DNA of 64,000 bases, from the NCBI GenBank assembly GCA_016195405.1, contig JACPZP010000117.1:1-64000 (forward strand). The letters run 5' to 3'. This document shows positions 49,188-62,000 of the stretch, piece after piece (the stretch's first letter is position 1; every line of letters begins with the position of its first letter). The notes beneath the pieces are model-generated. The model was not told the DNA's origin, did not search any database, and saw nothing but the letters and a program-made list of their open reading frames with translations. The position numbers and the translations under genes were made by a program. The stretch comes from Planctomycetota bacterium. Lineage in GTDB: Bacteria > Planctomycetota > Planctomycetia > Gemmatales > Gemmataceae.

Positions 49188-50286
49188 CTTCTTCCTCCGC
49201 TTCTTCGGTCGCCTCCGCCGTCTCCTCCTCGTGCGGCTTTGGTTTCTTGGCCTCTCCCACATGCTCCAGGTGTTCTTCCGCCTCTTGCGCGGTGATCACG
49301 CCTTTTTGCACCAGGTCCTGCAAGCTTTGCTCCATGAGCCGCATCCCCAGTTTCACGCCGATTTGCATCTGCGAATAAATTTGGAAGGTGCGATTCTCGC
49401 GGATCAGATTCCCGATCGCCGGCGTGCACACCATGATTTCCAGAGCGGCCACCCTGCCCTTGCCGTCGGCGCGCGGAATGAGCTGCTGGCTGATGACGCC
49501 GCGCAGCGACTCGCTCACCATGGCGCGGATTTGCGGCATTTGATCGGGCGGAAATACGTCGATCATCCGGTTCACCGTGCGGGCCGCCCCGGGCGTATGC
49601 AAGGTGCCGAGCACCAGATGGCCGGTCTCGGCGCTGGTGATGGCGATCGACACGGTTTCCAGGTCGCGCATCTCGCCGATCATGATGATGTCGGGGTCCT
49701 CGCGCAGGGCGGCGCGGAGCGCGTTGGCAAACGACTCGGTATGGGAGTGCACCTCGCGCTGGGTGACGGTGCACTTCTTGTTGTGATGCACGACTTCGAT
49801 CGGATCCTCGACGGTGATGATGTGCTCGTGCCGCGTCTCGTTGAGATGGTCGATCATGGCGGCCAGCGTGGTCGACTTGCCCATTCCCGCCGGCCCCGTC
49901 ACCAGGATCAAGCCTTGCCGGTAGGACAATAGCCGTTCGATGACCGGCGGCATCCCCAATTCAGCCAACGTCGGCACCCGTGTCGGCAGCACGCGGAAAA
50001 CCCCCGCCAGGCCAAGCTGCTGCCAGTAGATGCTCGAACGAAAGCGTGCGACGCCGGGAAGGTCGTAGCAGAAATCGACGCTCATCCGTTCGGAAAGAAT
50101 GCGCCGCTGCTCGTCGGTCAGCACTTCGTCCAGAACGGCTTCGTTTTGCTCAGCCGTGAGCGACTGCCCATGGACTTTGCGCAATGTTCCGTGCAGGCGC
50201 AGGGTGATCTCACGGTCCAGACTCAGGTGCAGGTCCGACGCCCCGCTCTGGACGGCGAATCGCAAATATCGGTCCAAGGCGGCCAT
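49180..50286 (-). CDS. second PilT-family ATPase
   Basis: 368 residues, a paralogue of the next gene. SDLHLSLDREITLRLHG, Walker A TGPAGMGKST (130-139), IITVEDPIEV, IMIGEMRDLETVSIAITSAE, GTLHTPGAARTVNR, then a Glu/Lys-rich tail ending EATEEAEEEDG. The Walker A reads GPAGMGKST rather than GPTGSGKST. Two adjacent PilT genes suggest a PilT/PilU-type pair, in which the second ATPase supports retraction. The 8-bp overlap implies coupled translation. Confidence 0.92.
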   Translation of the reverse strand: MAALDRYLRFAVQSGASDLHLSLDREITLRLHGTLRKVHGQSLTAEQNEAVLDEVLTDEQRRILSERMSVDFCYDLPGVARFRSSIYWQQLGLAGVFRVLPTRVPTLAELGMPPVIERLLSYRQGLILVTGPAGMGKSTTLAAMIDHLNETRHEHIITVEDPIEVVHHNKKCTVTQREVHSHTESFANALRAALREDPDIIMIGEMRDLETVSIAITSAETGHLVLGTLHTPGAARTVNRMIDVFPPDQMPQIRAMVSESLRGVISQQLIPRADGKGRVAALEIMVCTPAIGNLIRENRTFQIYSQMQIGVKLGMRLMEQSLQDLVQKGVITAQEAEEHLEHVGEAKKPKPHEEETAEATEEAEEEDG

Positions 50287-51085
50287 GGAAGGCCTCCCTC
50301 GGCCACTCTCTCTCCGCTGGGATGGTGGTTGGGATTCTAACGCGCACGCGGAAATGAGGTCAAAGCAAAATTGGATGAAAGAGGCGGATTTTTATTGGAT
50401 ACGATTGGCGAATTCTCCTCGAGCGCGAAGAGATGGGCATGGTTCAAGCTTGCGCCCAAGAATTCGTTGCGTCGCCAGCCCCCACTTAAGCAAGGCTCAC
50501 GGTGACAGGCGCCTCCGACTCCAAGCTAACAAGAGACGCTCGCGCTGCCTAGGATCGCCAGGAAGGCCGAGATCGTTGAAAGAATTAAGTTGCTGCCAAT
50601 TAAGTGCTTACATCAACGTTACTAAGATTGATTCACCAACCCAACGGATTCATTCACCATGGTGTGTGGCAGCGCATGTCGCTGAAACCATTTTCTCATT
50701 TCGTTATTTACCATGACTTTATGGCGAAAAAATTGATTCAGCGGGGTCTGAATCAATCGCCGGGGCGGGTCTCGGGATATCCCCGGCAAAAGTGACGTTA
50801 GGGATGCTATGGGGCAGGTTGGTCTTGTGCTCTATCCAGTTGAGCTAACCACAAGGAAACCGCCGTCGTCATAACCCGTACATGGAACGCGCCGAACCAA
50901 CCGCATTAGCGGGACCCGGAGCGCCGCCGGCGGGGCGGCTTCATTGGTTAACGCAGTCTTAGACCGCACCGGATGCACAAAGGTTCGCGGCGGATTGGAG
51001 TTGGTTAATCCATGGCTCAATCGTTAACATATCGGATGAGACCAGGCGCATTTCCGTGAAAGAGACACATCCAGGGGACATTGTC
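50287..51085. other. 799-bp gap without a supported gene
   Basis: None of the short frames has a recognisable motif. The middle (about 50590-50740) is clearly richer in A and T than the rest of the window. A perfect hairpin TTGATTCAG-CGGGGT-CTGAATCAA lies at 50733-50756, and a tRNA fragment at 50821-50857. The region looks like debris of a lost or exchanged segment. Confidence 0.6.
50821..50857 (-). pseudogene. tRNA fragment (5' half)
   Basis: On the minus strand TAGCTCAACTGGATAGAGCA matches the D-arm region of the intact tRNA-Arg at 32650 over 20 bases, flanked by sequence that does not form an acceptor or anticodon stem. There is no T-arm. It is a truncated tRNA copy. Confidence 0.6.
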
Positions 51086-52297
51086 ATGGCCTGCCAATCT
51101 TTGAGCCAATACGTTCCGCTTCAGCGCCCCGCTTTGACAGTGGCCGTCTTTCTTGGTCTGGCCTTGAGCGTCGGCAACTCCGGGGAGCCGGCAAAGACGC
51201 CGTACAAGATCAACGTCCGCGACGAGAAGGCAACCGTCGTGGCCATGGCGGAAGGCCCGGTCGATCCCGTCGTTCGTATCCGCTTGCAGCAGGCGCCCAA
51301 CTTGTTCATCAGCTTGCAAGGGGAGCAAGGGCAGACGTTGCACCTGAGCCATTTTCCGACCCTTGTTGTCGATGGCCGGGTGATCAACATCGGCCAAGGC
51401 GAAGGCCGCATCGAGGGCATGCAAAAGCTGCCCAAAAGTCCCAGCGGCAAGGAACGGCACGGGCACACGGTGAGTTGTCTCGCGGACAACATTCGCGTCA
51501 TTCAATCGATAGAAGTCGTGCCCACCAGAGCGCCCAAACCGGAACAGAAGCGGCAAATGGACGCAGTCATGGTTCGGCACACCATCGAGAACCTCGGCAA
51601 GGCGGATCGCAAGATCGGCCTGCGCGTCTACATGGACACGTACATCGTCGATAACGACGGCTGCCTATTCGCCGCCCCCACCATGCCAAACAAAGTGCTC
51701 AACGGCGTCGAGTTGAAAGAAAAGACGCTGCCCGAATACGTCCAGCTCTTGCAGCGTCAGGACCTCAAGAATCCCGGCTACGTCGCGCATCTGGGGCTCA
51801 ACGTCGGCTCAAAAATGGACAAGGCGAATCGCGTTGTCCTGACCCACCACGGCAACGGCCTCGGCGCCTGGGAGATGCCGCCCAATCCATCCAACGGCGA
51901 CTCGGCGCTTGGCATCTTTTGGGATCCGCAGGCGCTGAAGGCGGGCGCGAAACGCGAGACCGCCTACTTCTACGGCAAGGGCCTCGGTACGGCGCCGGAA
52001 AACGATGGCCGCTTTAGCCTGCAACTGGGCGGTTCGATGGAACCGGGCAAGCTTTTCACCGTCTCGGCGCTCGTGAACGATCCGGCGCCCGGCCAAGTTC
52101 TGTCGCTCGAATTACCGAGGGGGATGGAACGCCTGGAAGGCAGAGACATTGAACCCGTGCCCGCGCCGGCCGCGAATCGCGCCCAAAGCATCGTCCTCTG
52201 GAAGGCGCGCGTGCTCGAGCCCGGCGAATTCCAGGTGCGCGTACGGTCCAGCACCGGACTGACGCAAGCGAAGGCGATCAGCATCGTGAAGGAATAG
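51086..52297 (+). CDS. exported hypothetical protein, 403 aa
   Basis: Signal peptide QRPALTVAVFLGLALSVGNS, then a mostly beta-strand protein (YKINVRDEKATVVAMAEGPV, FPTLVVDGRVINIGQGEG, RHTIENLGKADRKIGLRVYM). There are no transmembrane helices after the signal and no catalytic motif that I recognise. AGGGGA lies about 8 nt before the ATG. It stands alone, followed by two palindromic repeats. Function unknown. Confidence 0.75.
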   Translation: MACQSLSQYVPLQRPALTVAVFLGLALSVGNSGEPAKTPYKINVRDEKATVVAMAEGPVDPVVRIRLQQAPNLFISLQGEQGQTLHLSHFPTLVVDGRVINIGQGEGRIEGMQKLPKSPSGKERHGHTVSCLADNIRVIQSIEVVPTRAPKPEQKRQMDAVMVRHTIENLGKADRKIGLRVYMDTYIVDNDGCLFAAPTMPNKVLNGVELKEKTLPEYVQLLQRQDLKNPGYVAHLGLNVGSKMDKANRVVLTHHGNGLGAWEMPPNPSNGDSALGIFWDPQALKAGAKRETAYFYGKGLGTAPENDGRFSLQLGGSMEPGKLFTVSALVNDPAPGQVLSLELPRGMERLEGRDIEPVPAPAANRAQSIVLWKARVLEPGEFQVRVRSSTGLTQAKAISIVKE

Positions 52298-52306
52298 TTG
52301 CCAAGG

Positions 52307-52334
52307 TGGACGGATTGCAAAATCCGTCCTACGA
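52307..52334. repeat. half-copy of the GTAG/CTAC repeat
   Basis: GGACGGATTGCAAAATCCGTCC followed by TACGA matches the right half of the element at 41823 with one extra A in the loop. It starts 10 bp after the preceding stop codon. Confidence 0.8.
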
Positions 52335-52411
52335 GAGCGCCTCCGAAAACGCAAGCCGGGAGCCGCGGGCGGCGAACCGCCCGCGACCCGTCGGCTTCGA
52401 AGAACGTTGGG

Positions 52412-52468
52412 CGTAGCTGAATTCGCAAGAATCCATGTGAATCGGAAGTTTTGCAACTTCCGCTACGA
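52412..52468. repeat. GTAG/CTAC palindromic repeat, mosaic copy
   Basis: A 57-bp element with ends CGTAGC / GCTACG. The left half has the GAATTCGCAAGAAT unit of the 44741 subtype; the right half has a GGAAGTTTTGCAACTTCC hairpin like the 41823 subtype. It lies 6 bp beyond the stop of the calcium-binding protein gene. Confidence 0.8.
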
Positions 52469-52474
52469 TGTCGG

Positions 52475-55321
52475 TTACTGGATGACGATGTCGTCGCCGG
52501 GCGCTCCATTGAGGATGTCGTTGCCCGGACCGCCGATCAGGACGTCGTCGCCGGCTTCGCCGTTGATGACATCGTCGCCGGCGCCGCCGATCAACACGTC
52601 GTCGCCGTTGCCGCCGTTCTCGGTGAGCTGAATGGCGCCGGCCGCGACGCCCGAGGCCTCCACAACGTCGTCGCCGTCCAGGGCGTTGATAACCAAGCGA
52701 TCGTTGGCGGCTTCCGCGCCGCTGACATGGATCGTAGCCGCCAGCCCCGCAACGGTGACGCCGTTCGCGTCGCCGCTCGCCACGATCACGTCGTCGCCGT
52801 TGGTGCCTTCGACGATAACCGTGTCCGCCGCGCCGTCGCCGCCACCACCCGTGGCCGACAGGTCGAGATTGATCTCGGTCACATCGGTGCCGCTCAGATC
52901 TTGAACGACGATGTTGTCCACGCCGCCCTTGGCGTTGAAGTCGATGCGCTCGACGTCGTTCAAGTCCATGACGATGTTGGCGACGTTGCGGGTGAAGCGG
53001 ACGCGCCCGCCGTTTGCGGAAATGTCGATGTTCTCGTTGACGTTGGCGCCGTTGAAGATCATGGCGTCCGTGCCGGCTTGTCCTTCGACGATGTCGTTGC
53101 CGTCGCCCGGGTTCCAGATGAAGGTGTCGTCGCCGGCGCCCAAGAGCGCCGTGTCGTCGCCCTGCGCGCCGATTATGACATCGTCGCCCTGGCTGCCAAC
53201 CATGAGGTCGGCCCCCTGGCCGCCGTTGATCGTCAGTGCGAGCGCACCGGCCTGTAAGCCGCTGGCATTGATGACATCGCCGCCGGCAAGGCCGTTGACC
53301 GTGAGCTGGTCGGCCGGCTCGCTGGCCCTGATGTGCACCACCGCCGCCAGGCCCGAGACCGTAACGCCTGCAGCCGAGCCGTTGACTTGGATCGTATCAG
53401 CGCCGGCCGTGCCGTTGACGGTGACGGAGTCGGTTGCGCCGTCGCCCGTGCCGCTGCCCGGAGTTCCCGCAAGGTCGAGGTTGACCTCGACTAGGTCGGT
53501 GCCGGTCATGTCGCCGATTGTGATGTTGTCGCTGCCGCCTTTGGCATTGAAGTCGATGCGTTCGACGTCGTTTAGATCCATTACGATGTTGGCCACGTCG
53601 CGAGTGAACCGGACGCGCGCGCCGTTGGCGGAGATGTCGATCTTCTCGCTGATGTTGGCGCCGTTGAAGTGCATGGTGTCCGTGCCGTCTTGGCCTTCCA
53701 CGATATCGCTGCCGTCGCCTGGATCCCACTGGAAGACGTCGTTGCCGGCGCCCAAGAACGCGACGTCGTCACCTTGGTTGCCGTCGATGAAATCGTTGCC
53801 GTCGCCGCCGAGCAGCCGGTCGGCGCCGCGGCTGCCGAGGATGGTGTCCTTGCCCGCGCCTCCGTCTACGGTAAACGTCACGACTCCGGCATCGAGCGCG
53901 GCCGCGGTAACGGTATCGTTGCCGCCCAAGGCATTGACGACGAGAGAGTCGTTAGCGCCTTCGGAATTGCTCACCTGCACTGTGGCAGCGAGACCAGTCA
54001 CTGCATAGCTCGTCCCTGTGCCAGTGACTTGGATGTTATCGGCGCCATTTGTGCCGTTGACGATGACGGTGTCGGCTGCTCCGTCGCCGGCCGTGCCGTT
54101 GAGCGTGCCTGCGAGGTTGATGTTGATTTGGGTCACGTCGGTTCCGCGGAGATTGTTGATCGTCGTGAGATCGGTCCCGCCGAGCGTGTTCAAGTCGATT
54201 CTCTCCACGTCCTTGAGATCCATGACGATGTTGGCGATGTCGCGGGTAAAGCGCACGCGCTGTCCGTTGGCCGAGATCTCAAATTTCTCGCTGATGTTGG
54301 CGCCGTTGAAGATCATTTTGTCGAAGCCGGCCTGGCCTTCGACGGTGTCGCTGCCGTCGCCTGGGTTCCACACGAAGGTATCGTCGCCGGCGCCCATGAA
54401 TACGACGTCGTTGCCGCGGCCGCCGTTGATCGTGTCGTTGCCATCGCCGCCGAGCAGGCGGTCCGCGCCGTCGCCGCCAGTGATCGTGTCGTTGCCGGCG
54501 CCGCCGTCCACGGTGAGCGAGATAAGCGTTGCCAGACCGTTGCTGCCAGTAAATGTGTCGTCGCCGCCGTTCATGTTGACGACCAGATTTTCGGATGTGC
54601 CGATGTCGATGCTGAAGGGCGCCGGAGTGACGCGGTCGAAGCGGACGCGCGTGCCATTGGGCGTGACCGTGAAGACCTCGGCGCCGTTGCCGCCGTTGAC
54701 TTCGACGGTGTCGTTGCCGTCGCCGCCTTCGTTGAGATCGGTGTCGTCGCCCGGATTCCAGATCATGCGATCGTTGCCGGACTCGCCGAAGACCTGATCG
54801 TCGCCGTCGCCGCCAGTCAGCGTGTCGTTGCCGGCGCCGCCGAAGAGGAAGTCGTTGCCGCCCTTGCCGAGTAGCGTGTCGTTGCCGCCTTGGCCGAAGA
54901 GCATGTCGTTGCCTGAGCCGCCCGTGAGCGTGTCGTTGCCGGCGCCACCGAAGAGAAGCGCAGCCGGCAAGGCGCCGTTGGCTTCATTGAGGGTGATGAC
55001 ATCATTGCCCGCCTGGCCGAAGACTTCGATAAGTGCGGTGTTGGCCACGGTCGCCGTGCCGCCGGAAATGTTGACCGCTCCGCCGTTAATGAGAATCTTG
55101 CCGGCCGCGTCGCGGCTAACGGTGATGGTGTTGGCTTGCGCGTCGCCGAAGACCGTCAACAATCCCGCGCCCGGGAGGAAGGAGGCGGTGATCGCCGGAG
55201 CGATGCGCTCGGCAAGCGGCTCAATTTCGGGCAAAAAACGGCCTCGCCAAGGACTCTTTGGGGAGCGCGGAGCAACCGAAGCGTTCCGCGAGCGGTACTT
55301 CTTCCAGAAATTGCGTAACAT
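52475..55321 (-). CDS. RTX-like calcium-binding surface protein
   Basis: 948 residues. The N-terminus (MLRNFWKKYRSR, then FLPEIEPLAERIAPAITASF) fits the 'LEDRLAPA'-type N-terminal motif of planctomycete surface proteins, here as LAERIAPA. Residues about 110-190 contain dense nonapeptide calcium-binding repeats (GGAGNDTLTGGSGNDMLFGQ and similar). The rest alternates beta-rich blocks with more GGxGxD repeats, in four similar units that each include FTRDIANIVMDLKDVERIDL or a variant. The last 40 residues are again GGAGDD-type repeats, a possible type I secretion signal. No secretion genes are adjacent. Confidence 0.88.
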   Translation of the reverse strand: MLRNFWKKYRSRNASVAPRSPKSPWRGRFLPEIEPLAERIAPAITASFLPGAGLLTVFGDAQANTITVSRDAAGKILINGGAVNISGGTATVANTALIEVFGQAGNDVITLNEANGALPAALLFGGAGNDTLTGGSGNDMLFGQGGNDTLLGKGGNDFLFGGAGNDTLTGGDGDDQVFGESGNDRMIWNPGDDTDLNEGGDGNDTVEVNGGNGAEVFTVTPNGTRVRFDRVTPAPFSIDIGTSENLVVNMNGGDDTFTGSNGLATLISLTVDGGAGNDTITGGDGADRLLGGDGNDTINGGRGNDVVFMGAGDDTFVWNPGDGSDTVEGQAGFDKMIFNGANISEKFEISANGQRVRFTRDIANIVMDLKDVERIDLNTLGGTDLTTINNLRGTDVTQININLAGTLNGTAGDGAADTVIVNGTNGADNIQVTGTGTSYAVTGLAATVQVSNSEGANDSLVVNALGGNDTVTAAALDAGVVTFTVDGGAGKDTILGSRGADRLLGGDGNDFIDGNQGDDVAFLGAGNDVFQWDPGDGSDIVEGQDGTDTMHFNGANISEKIDISANGARVRFTRDVANIVMDLNDVERIDFNAKGGSDNITIGDMTGTDLVEVNLDLAGTPGSGTGDGATDSVTVNGTAGADTIQVNGSAAGVTVSGLAAVVHIRASEPADQLTVNGLAGGDVINASGLQAGALALTINGGQGADLMVGSQGDDVIIGAQGDDTALLGAGDDTFIWNPGDGNDIVEGQAGTDAMIFNGANVNENIDISANGGRVRFTRNVANIVMDLNDVERIDFNAKGGVDNIVVQDLSGTDVTEINLDLSATGGGGDGAADTVIVEGTNGDDVIVASGDANGVTVAGLAATIHVSGAEAANDRLVINALDGDDVVEASGVAAGAIQLTENGGNGDDVLIGGAGDDVINGEAGDDVLIGGPGNDILNGAPGDDIVIQ

Positions 55322-55435
55322 CGAAAACCCTCCAAAAAGGATTCGGTTTCAGAAACATGTGATCGTGAATCTCTCCGCGGGTACGAAGAGCGGGTACATT
55401 AGGACAATCTCCGTTTCGCAAGAAATCGGCCAAGA

Positions 55436-58177
<2,742 letters not shown>

Positions 58178-58324
58178 GATTGCCGCTCCTTAGAAACTGG
58201 ACCGAACTTTAAGAGGTGCACGGTTTTCGACCGTATGGGGATGCGCTCGGCGCGCCCCTTTTCACCTAGTACAAGCTTGAAATGAGTTGTGACAAAGATT
58301 CCGCGTCACCCGATTGGCCCCTAG

Positions 58325-58984
58325 CGCTTTGCGTTAGACGCAACACAAGCGGTGGCCCTGCATTTCGCGGCCATGCTGCACCAGCTGCGCCGCGACGGCC
58401 GCCGGACAAGAGAATTCGCCGCGGCAGCCGACGCCTTGGCCGCGGAACACCGCTTTTCGTTCTGGAGGGCCGGCGCAAACGTGTTCGCCGGTTGGGCCGC
58501 CGCGGCGTGCGGCAAGGCGGAAGAAGGCGCCGAGCAACTGCGGCGCGGGCTTCTCGATTGGCTGGCCACCGAGAGCGTCACCTACCAATCGTACTTTCTG
58601 GGTCTGTTCGCCGAAGTGCTCGGCGCGCAGGGCCAGGTGCGGGAGCCTCTGCGCTTGCTGGACGAGGCGCTGGCACTGGCACAGCAGACCGGTGAAGGAT
58701 TATTCGAGGCGGAGCTGCACCGGCTCCGCGGGGAAATCATGCGTCACGACGTGAACGATCCGCGCGCGGAGGAGAACTTTCGCCGGGCTTTGGATACCGC
58801 TCGCCGCCAGGAGGCAAAATCGCTGGAGTTGCGGGCCGCGATGAGCCTCGCCCGGCTGTTCCGCGACCGTGGCCAGCCGAAGAGGGGAGTTGACCTGCTG
58901 CGTGACGCTTTCGGCCGTTTTAGCGAAGGCTGGCACACACCGGACTTGCGTGAGGCCGCCGCCCTCGTTGCAGAACTTGCGTGA
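58325..58984 (+). pseudogene. C-terminal TPR relic of an adenylate-cyclase/ATPase-type regulator
   Basis: The frame is open from a TAG at 58322-58324. It reads ALDATQAVALHFAAMLHQLR, RFSFWRAGANVFAGWAAAAC, LLDEALALAQQTGEGLFEAE, LHRLRGEIM and AMSLARLFRDRG, the TPR region that ends large cyclase-AAA-TPR proteins. Such proteins are normally over 1000 residues and all upstream domains are missing. The GTG at 58352 could start a 210-residue protein, but the homology begins upstream of it, so a truncated gene is more likely. The end LREAAALVAELA is the normal C-terminus. Confidence 0.7.
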
Positions 58985-59046
58985 AAGCCGAAAAGTTGTA
59001 TAGAGCGACTACGTTTGAGAAGTCGCAGTTCTACCAGACTCACACG

Positions 59047-62000
59047 TCACTCCCCGCTGGCAGCTGCGGTGTACCATCGCCACCAGGCGCTTCGGGTCGG
59101 CAGCGAGTACTGGGCCACCTGGTACGAGCCATGAGCGCCGTCCAGGTTCCGTCTCAACGATGCCGCCGGCCAGCGCGTGAGCGTGCTGCTGGGCGCCGTC
59201 GCGGAAAAGCCCGCTACGGAAGTTCGCCGCGTGGCGCCGGCCGCGCCGCCCGTGCCGGTTTGGGTGATGTCGATGGCGTCGATCTTGTTGTTGCTCGAGC
59301 CGGTGGCGTTTGTGACATTCAGGAAACCGTTCGTGACGGTCACGCTGATCGTATTCTCAAACCAGCGATTCGCACTGGTCGGGTTCCCGCTGATCGCCAG
59401 GACGCCTTGGACGTTAATCCTGTAAACGCTGTCAATGTGGTCGGAATCGCCGGCGATCATGTGCACGGTATAGGTGCCGTTGGGGACGGCGATTTTCCAC
59501 GAGCCGTTGGGATTGTTCGACTTTTGCATATGAACCAGGCTGTCGTGGAGTTCGTCGGGCGATCGACTGGAATCGCGGTCGCGGGCATTCGCCGAGTTGT
59601 CCTGATTCCAACCGAAGGAGAGGCCGTTGACGCGGCTGCCGTAAGCGAGTCCGGTATCGGAGATGTAGCCCGTGGGCGTTTCCGCCGAGTTGCTCGTGAA
59701 GTTCACGTGCGTAATGAAGTAAGGCTTGATCGAGACCTCGTTGGACATGCCGCTTTCACCGCCGGCGCTTACGGCCGTGACTTTGTAGAAGTACGGCGTC
59801 CCAAAGGCGACGCTGGTGTCGGTGAAGGTAGCGGCGGTGATTCCGGCCGCCAGCGCCGTGCCGCCCTCGCCATTGCTGGTGAGGGAGCGATAAACCTTGT
59901 AGCTGGCGGCGCCGGTCGAGGAGGCCCACATCAGGGTGACTTGGGCAGCGGCCTGGTTTGCCGGCGTTCCGGTCGCCGTCAGGTTGGTCGGAGCCGGTGG
60001 GGGCGTCGCGTTTTGGGGCTTGGCCGAGACCTCGACGGAACGTGCGCTTTCGCTGGGTATCGCCGGAACGATGGACGCGTTGGCGTTCACGGCGGTGACC
60101 TGGTAGAAGTAGGTCGTGCCGTTCGTCACCGCCGTGTCCACGAAAGTGGTCGCAGTGATGCCCGTGGCGAGAGGCGTGGCGCCCTCTCCGCCGGCCGTTG
60201 TACCTCGGTAGACGTTGTAGGTCTGGGCGCCCGTTGGCGCCGTCCAGGTCAGCGTCACAACCGCATTGCCCGGCGTGGCCGAGACGCCGCTCGGCGCCAA
60301 CGTAAGCGTGGTGGCGTTGACGGCGGCGATACTACTGTTGCCCGACACGTTGTACGCGACGATCTGGTACTCGTAGAAGGTGCCGGGGCTTAGATTCGTA
60401 TCGGCCCAGGTATAAGTGCTGGGAGGCGTTTGCGATGCCGGCGGCAACGTCGCCGTTGGGCTGAAGCTCCCGTGGTTGACTGCCCGCAGAATTCTGTAGC
60501 CGCCGGCTTGGTTGCCGGCGTTGTCCTGCCAGCTCATGTCGATTTCGGTCGTGGTGACGTTGGTCGCCTTCTGGCTGGTCGGCGCGGGCGGGGCCAGCGG
60601 GATGGTGACGCTCGCCACGTTCGAGTCGCCCGAGTCGCCGGCTGAATTGAAGGCGCGCAGGCGGTAATAAAACGTGCTCCCCGCCGCAAGACCTGCGGCC
60701 GTGTCCGTGAAGGTGTTGGGGCTTGCAGGCAGGTTTTCCGTGATCAGGTTGGCGGTGAAACCCGCGTTCGTGGCCCGGTCGAGATGGAAGCCAGTCTGGT
60801 TAGCGGCGTTGTTGGTCCAGTTCAAGGTGACCGAATTGGCCGACGCCGCCGCGGCGCCCAAGCCCGACGGGGCACTGGGCGCTGTGGCCGGAGCGTTGGG
60901 CGCGAAAGTCCAGGTGAGGATGTCCTGAGTCGCGACCAGACCGCCCGTGCCGCCGGTGAAGCCCACGTACGCCGTGCTGCTGCCCACGGTCGCAGGGATG
61001 TTGATGGTGTAGTTCTGGGTGGCGGACGCGCCCGTGACCGTATCTTTGATGGTCACCATTAACGTGGTCCCGTCGTACGTCAGGTTGACCTGGAACGTGT
61101 CGCCGCTGTGCAGATCGAGGCTGCTGGGTGTCAAGTCGATGGAGCCGACGTTTGTTGGAGCCGCACCGCTTGTGTACAGGCCGGTCGAATCGACACCCTC
61201 GCCTTCGTTGCTGTACAGGTCAAACTTGATGGCCACGCTGTTGCCGATGCCGCCGGTCCCGCCGACATGGTCCGGACCATAGCCCAGGCCGCCGCCGGAC
61301 GGACCCAGCGCGGTTGGGCCGATGCCCTGAATGGTGAAGGTCAGCCCGTCGGCCGTGCTGGCTCCTGCAGAGATCTGGAATGTGAACTGCGAATTGAAAT
61401 TCGTGACGTCCACCGGACTCGTGGAAAAGAAGCTGCCCGCTTGGCCGCCGCCGTTGTTAGTCAATTCAGCCATCGAGCCGTTGATCGCCGCCGAGCCGTT
61501 GTAGGTCAGCGTGTTGGTCGAGCCTGCAAACCCGCCGCTGAACTCCAAAGACGCGGTTGCCACGTTGGGCGTGGCCGAAACTTCGACCGATGGAGCGCTT
61601 TCGCTCGGGATCGCCGGAACAATGGACGTATTCGCGTTCACGGCGGTGACCGTGTAGAAATAAGTCGTGCCGTTGGTCACCGCAGAGTCGACGAACATGG
61701 TCGCGGTGATGCCCGTGGCAAACGCCGTAGCGCTCTCGCCGCCGGGCGTCGTTCCCCGGTAGACGTTGTAAGTCTGGGCGCCCGTCGGCGCGGACCAGGA
61801 CAAAGTCACGACCGCGTTGCCCGCGGTAGCTGAGACGCCGCTGGGCGCCAGCGTGAGCGTGGTGGCGTTGAAGCCGGCGAAATCATTGTTGCCCGCCACG
61901 TTGTACGCGACGATGTGGTACTCGTAGTAAGTTCCAGGACTCAGGTTGGTGTCCGCCCATTCATAAGTGCTCGGCGGCGTGCGCGAAGTCGGCGGCAACG

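Noticed and set aside
50604..50795. 63-codon frame in the gap upstream of the PilT genes
   Set aside because: No binding site, no motif, and it runs through the hairpin and AT-richer debris.
59040..59132. Plus-strand frame ending YHRHQALRVGSEYWATWYEP between the cyclase relic and the giant gene
   Set aside because: It looks somewhat protein-like but has no start or recognisable family and overlaps the end of the giant gene; too weak to call.
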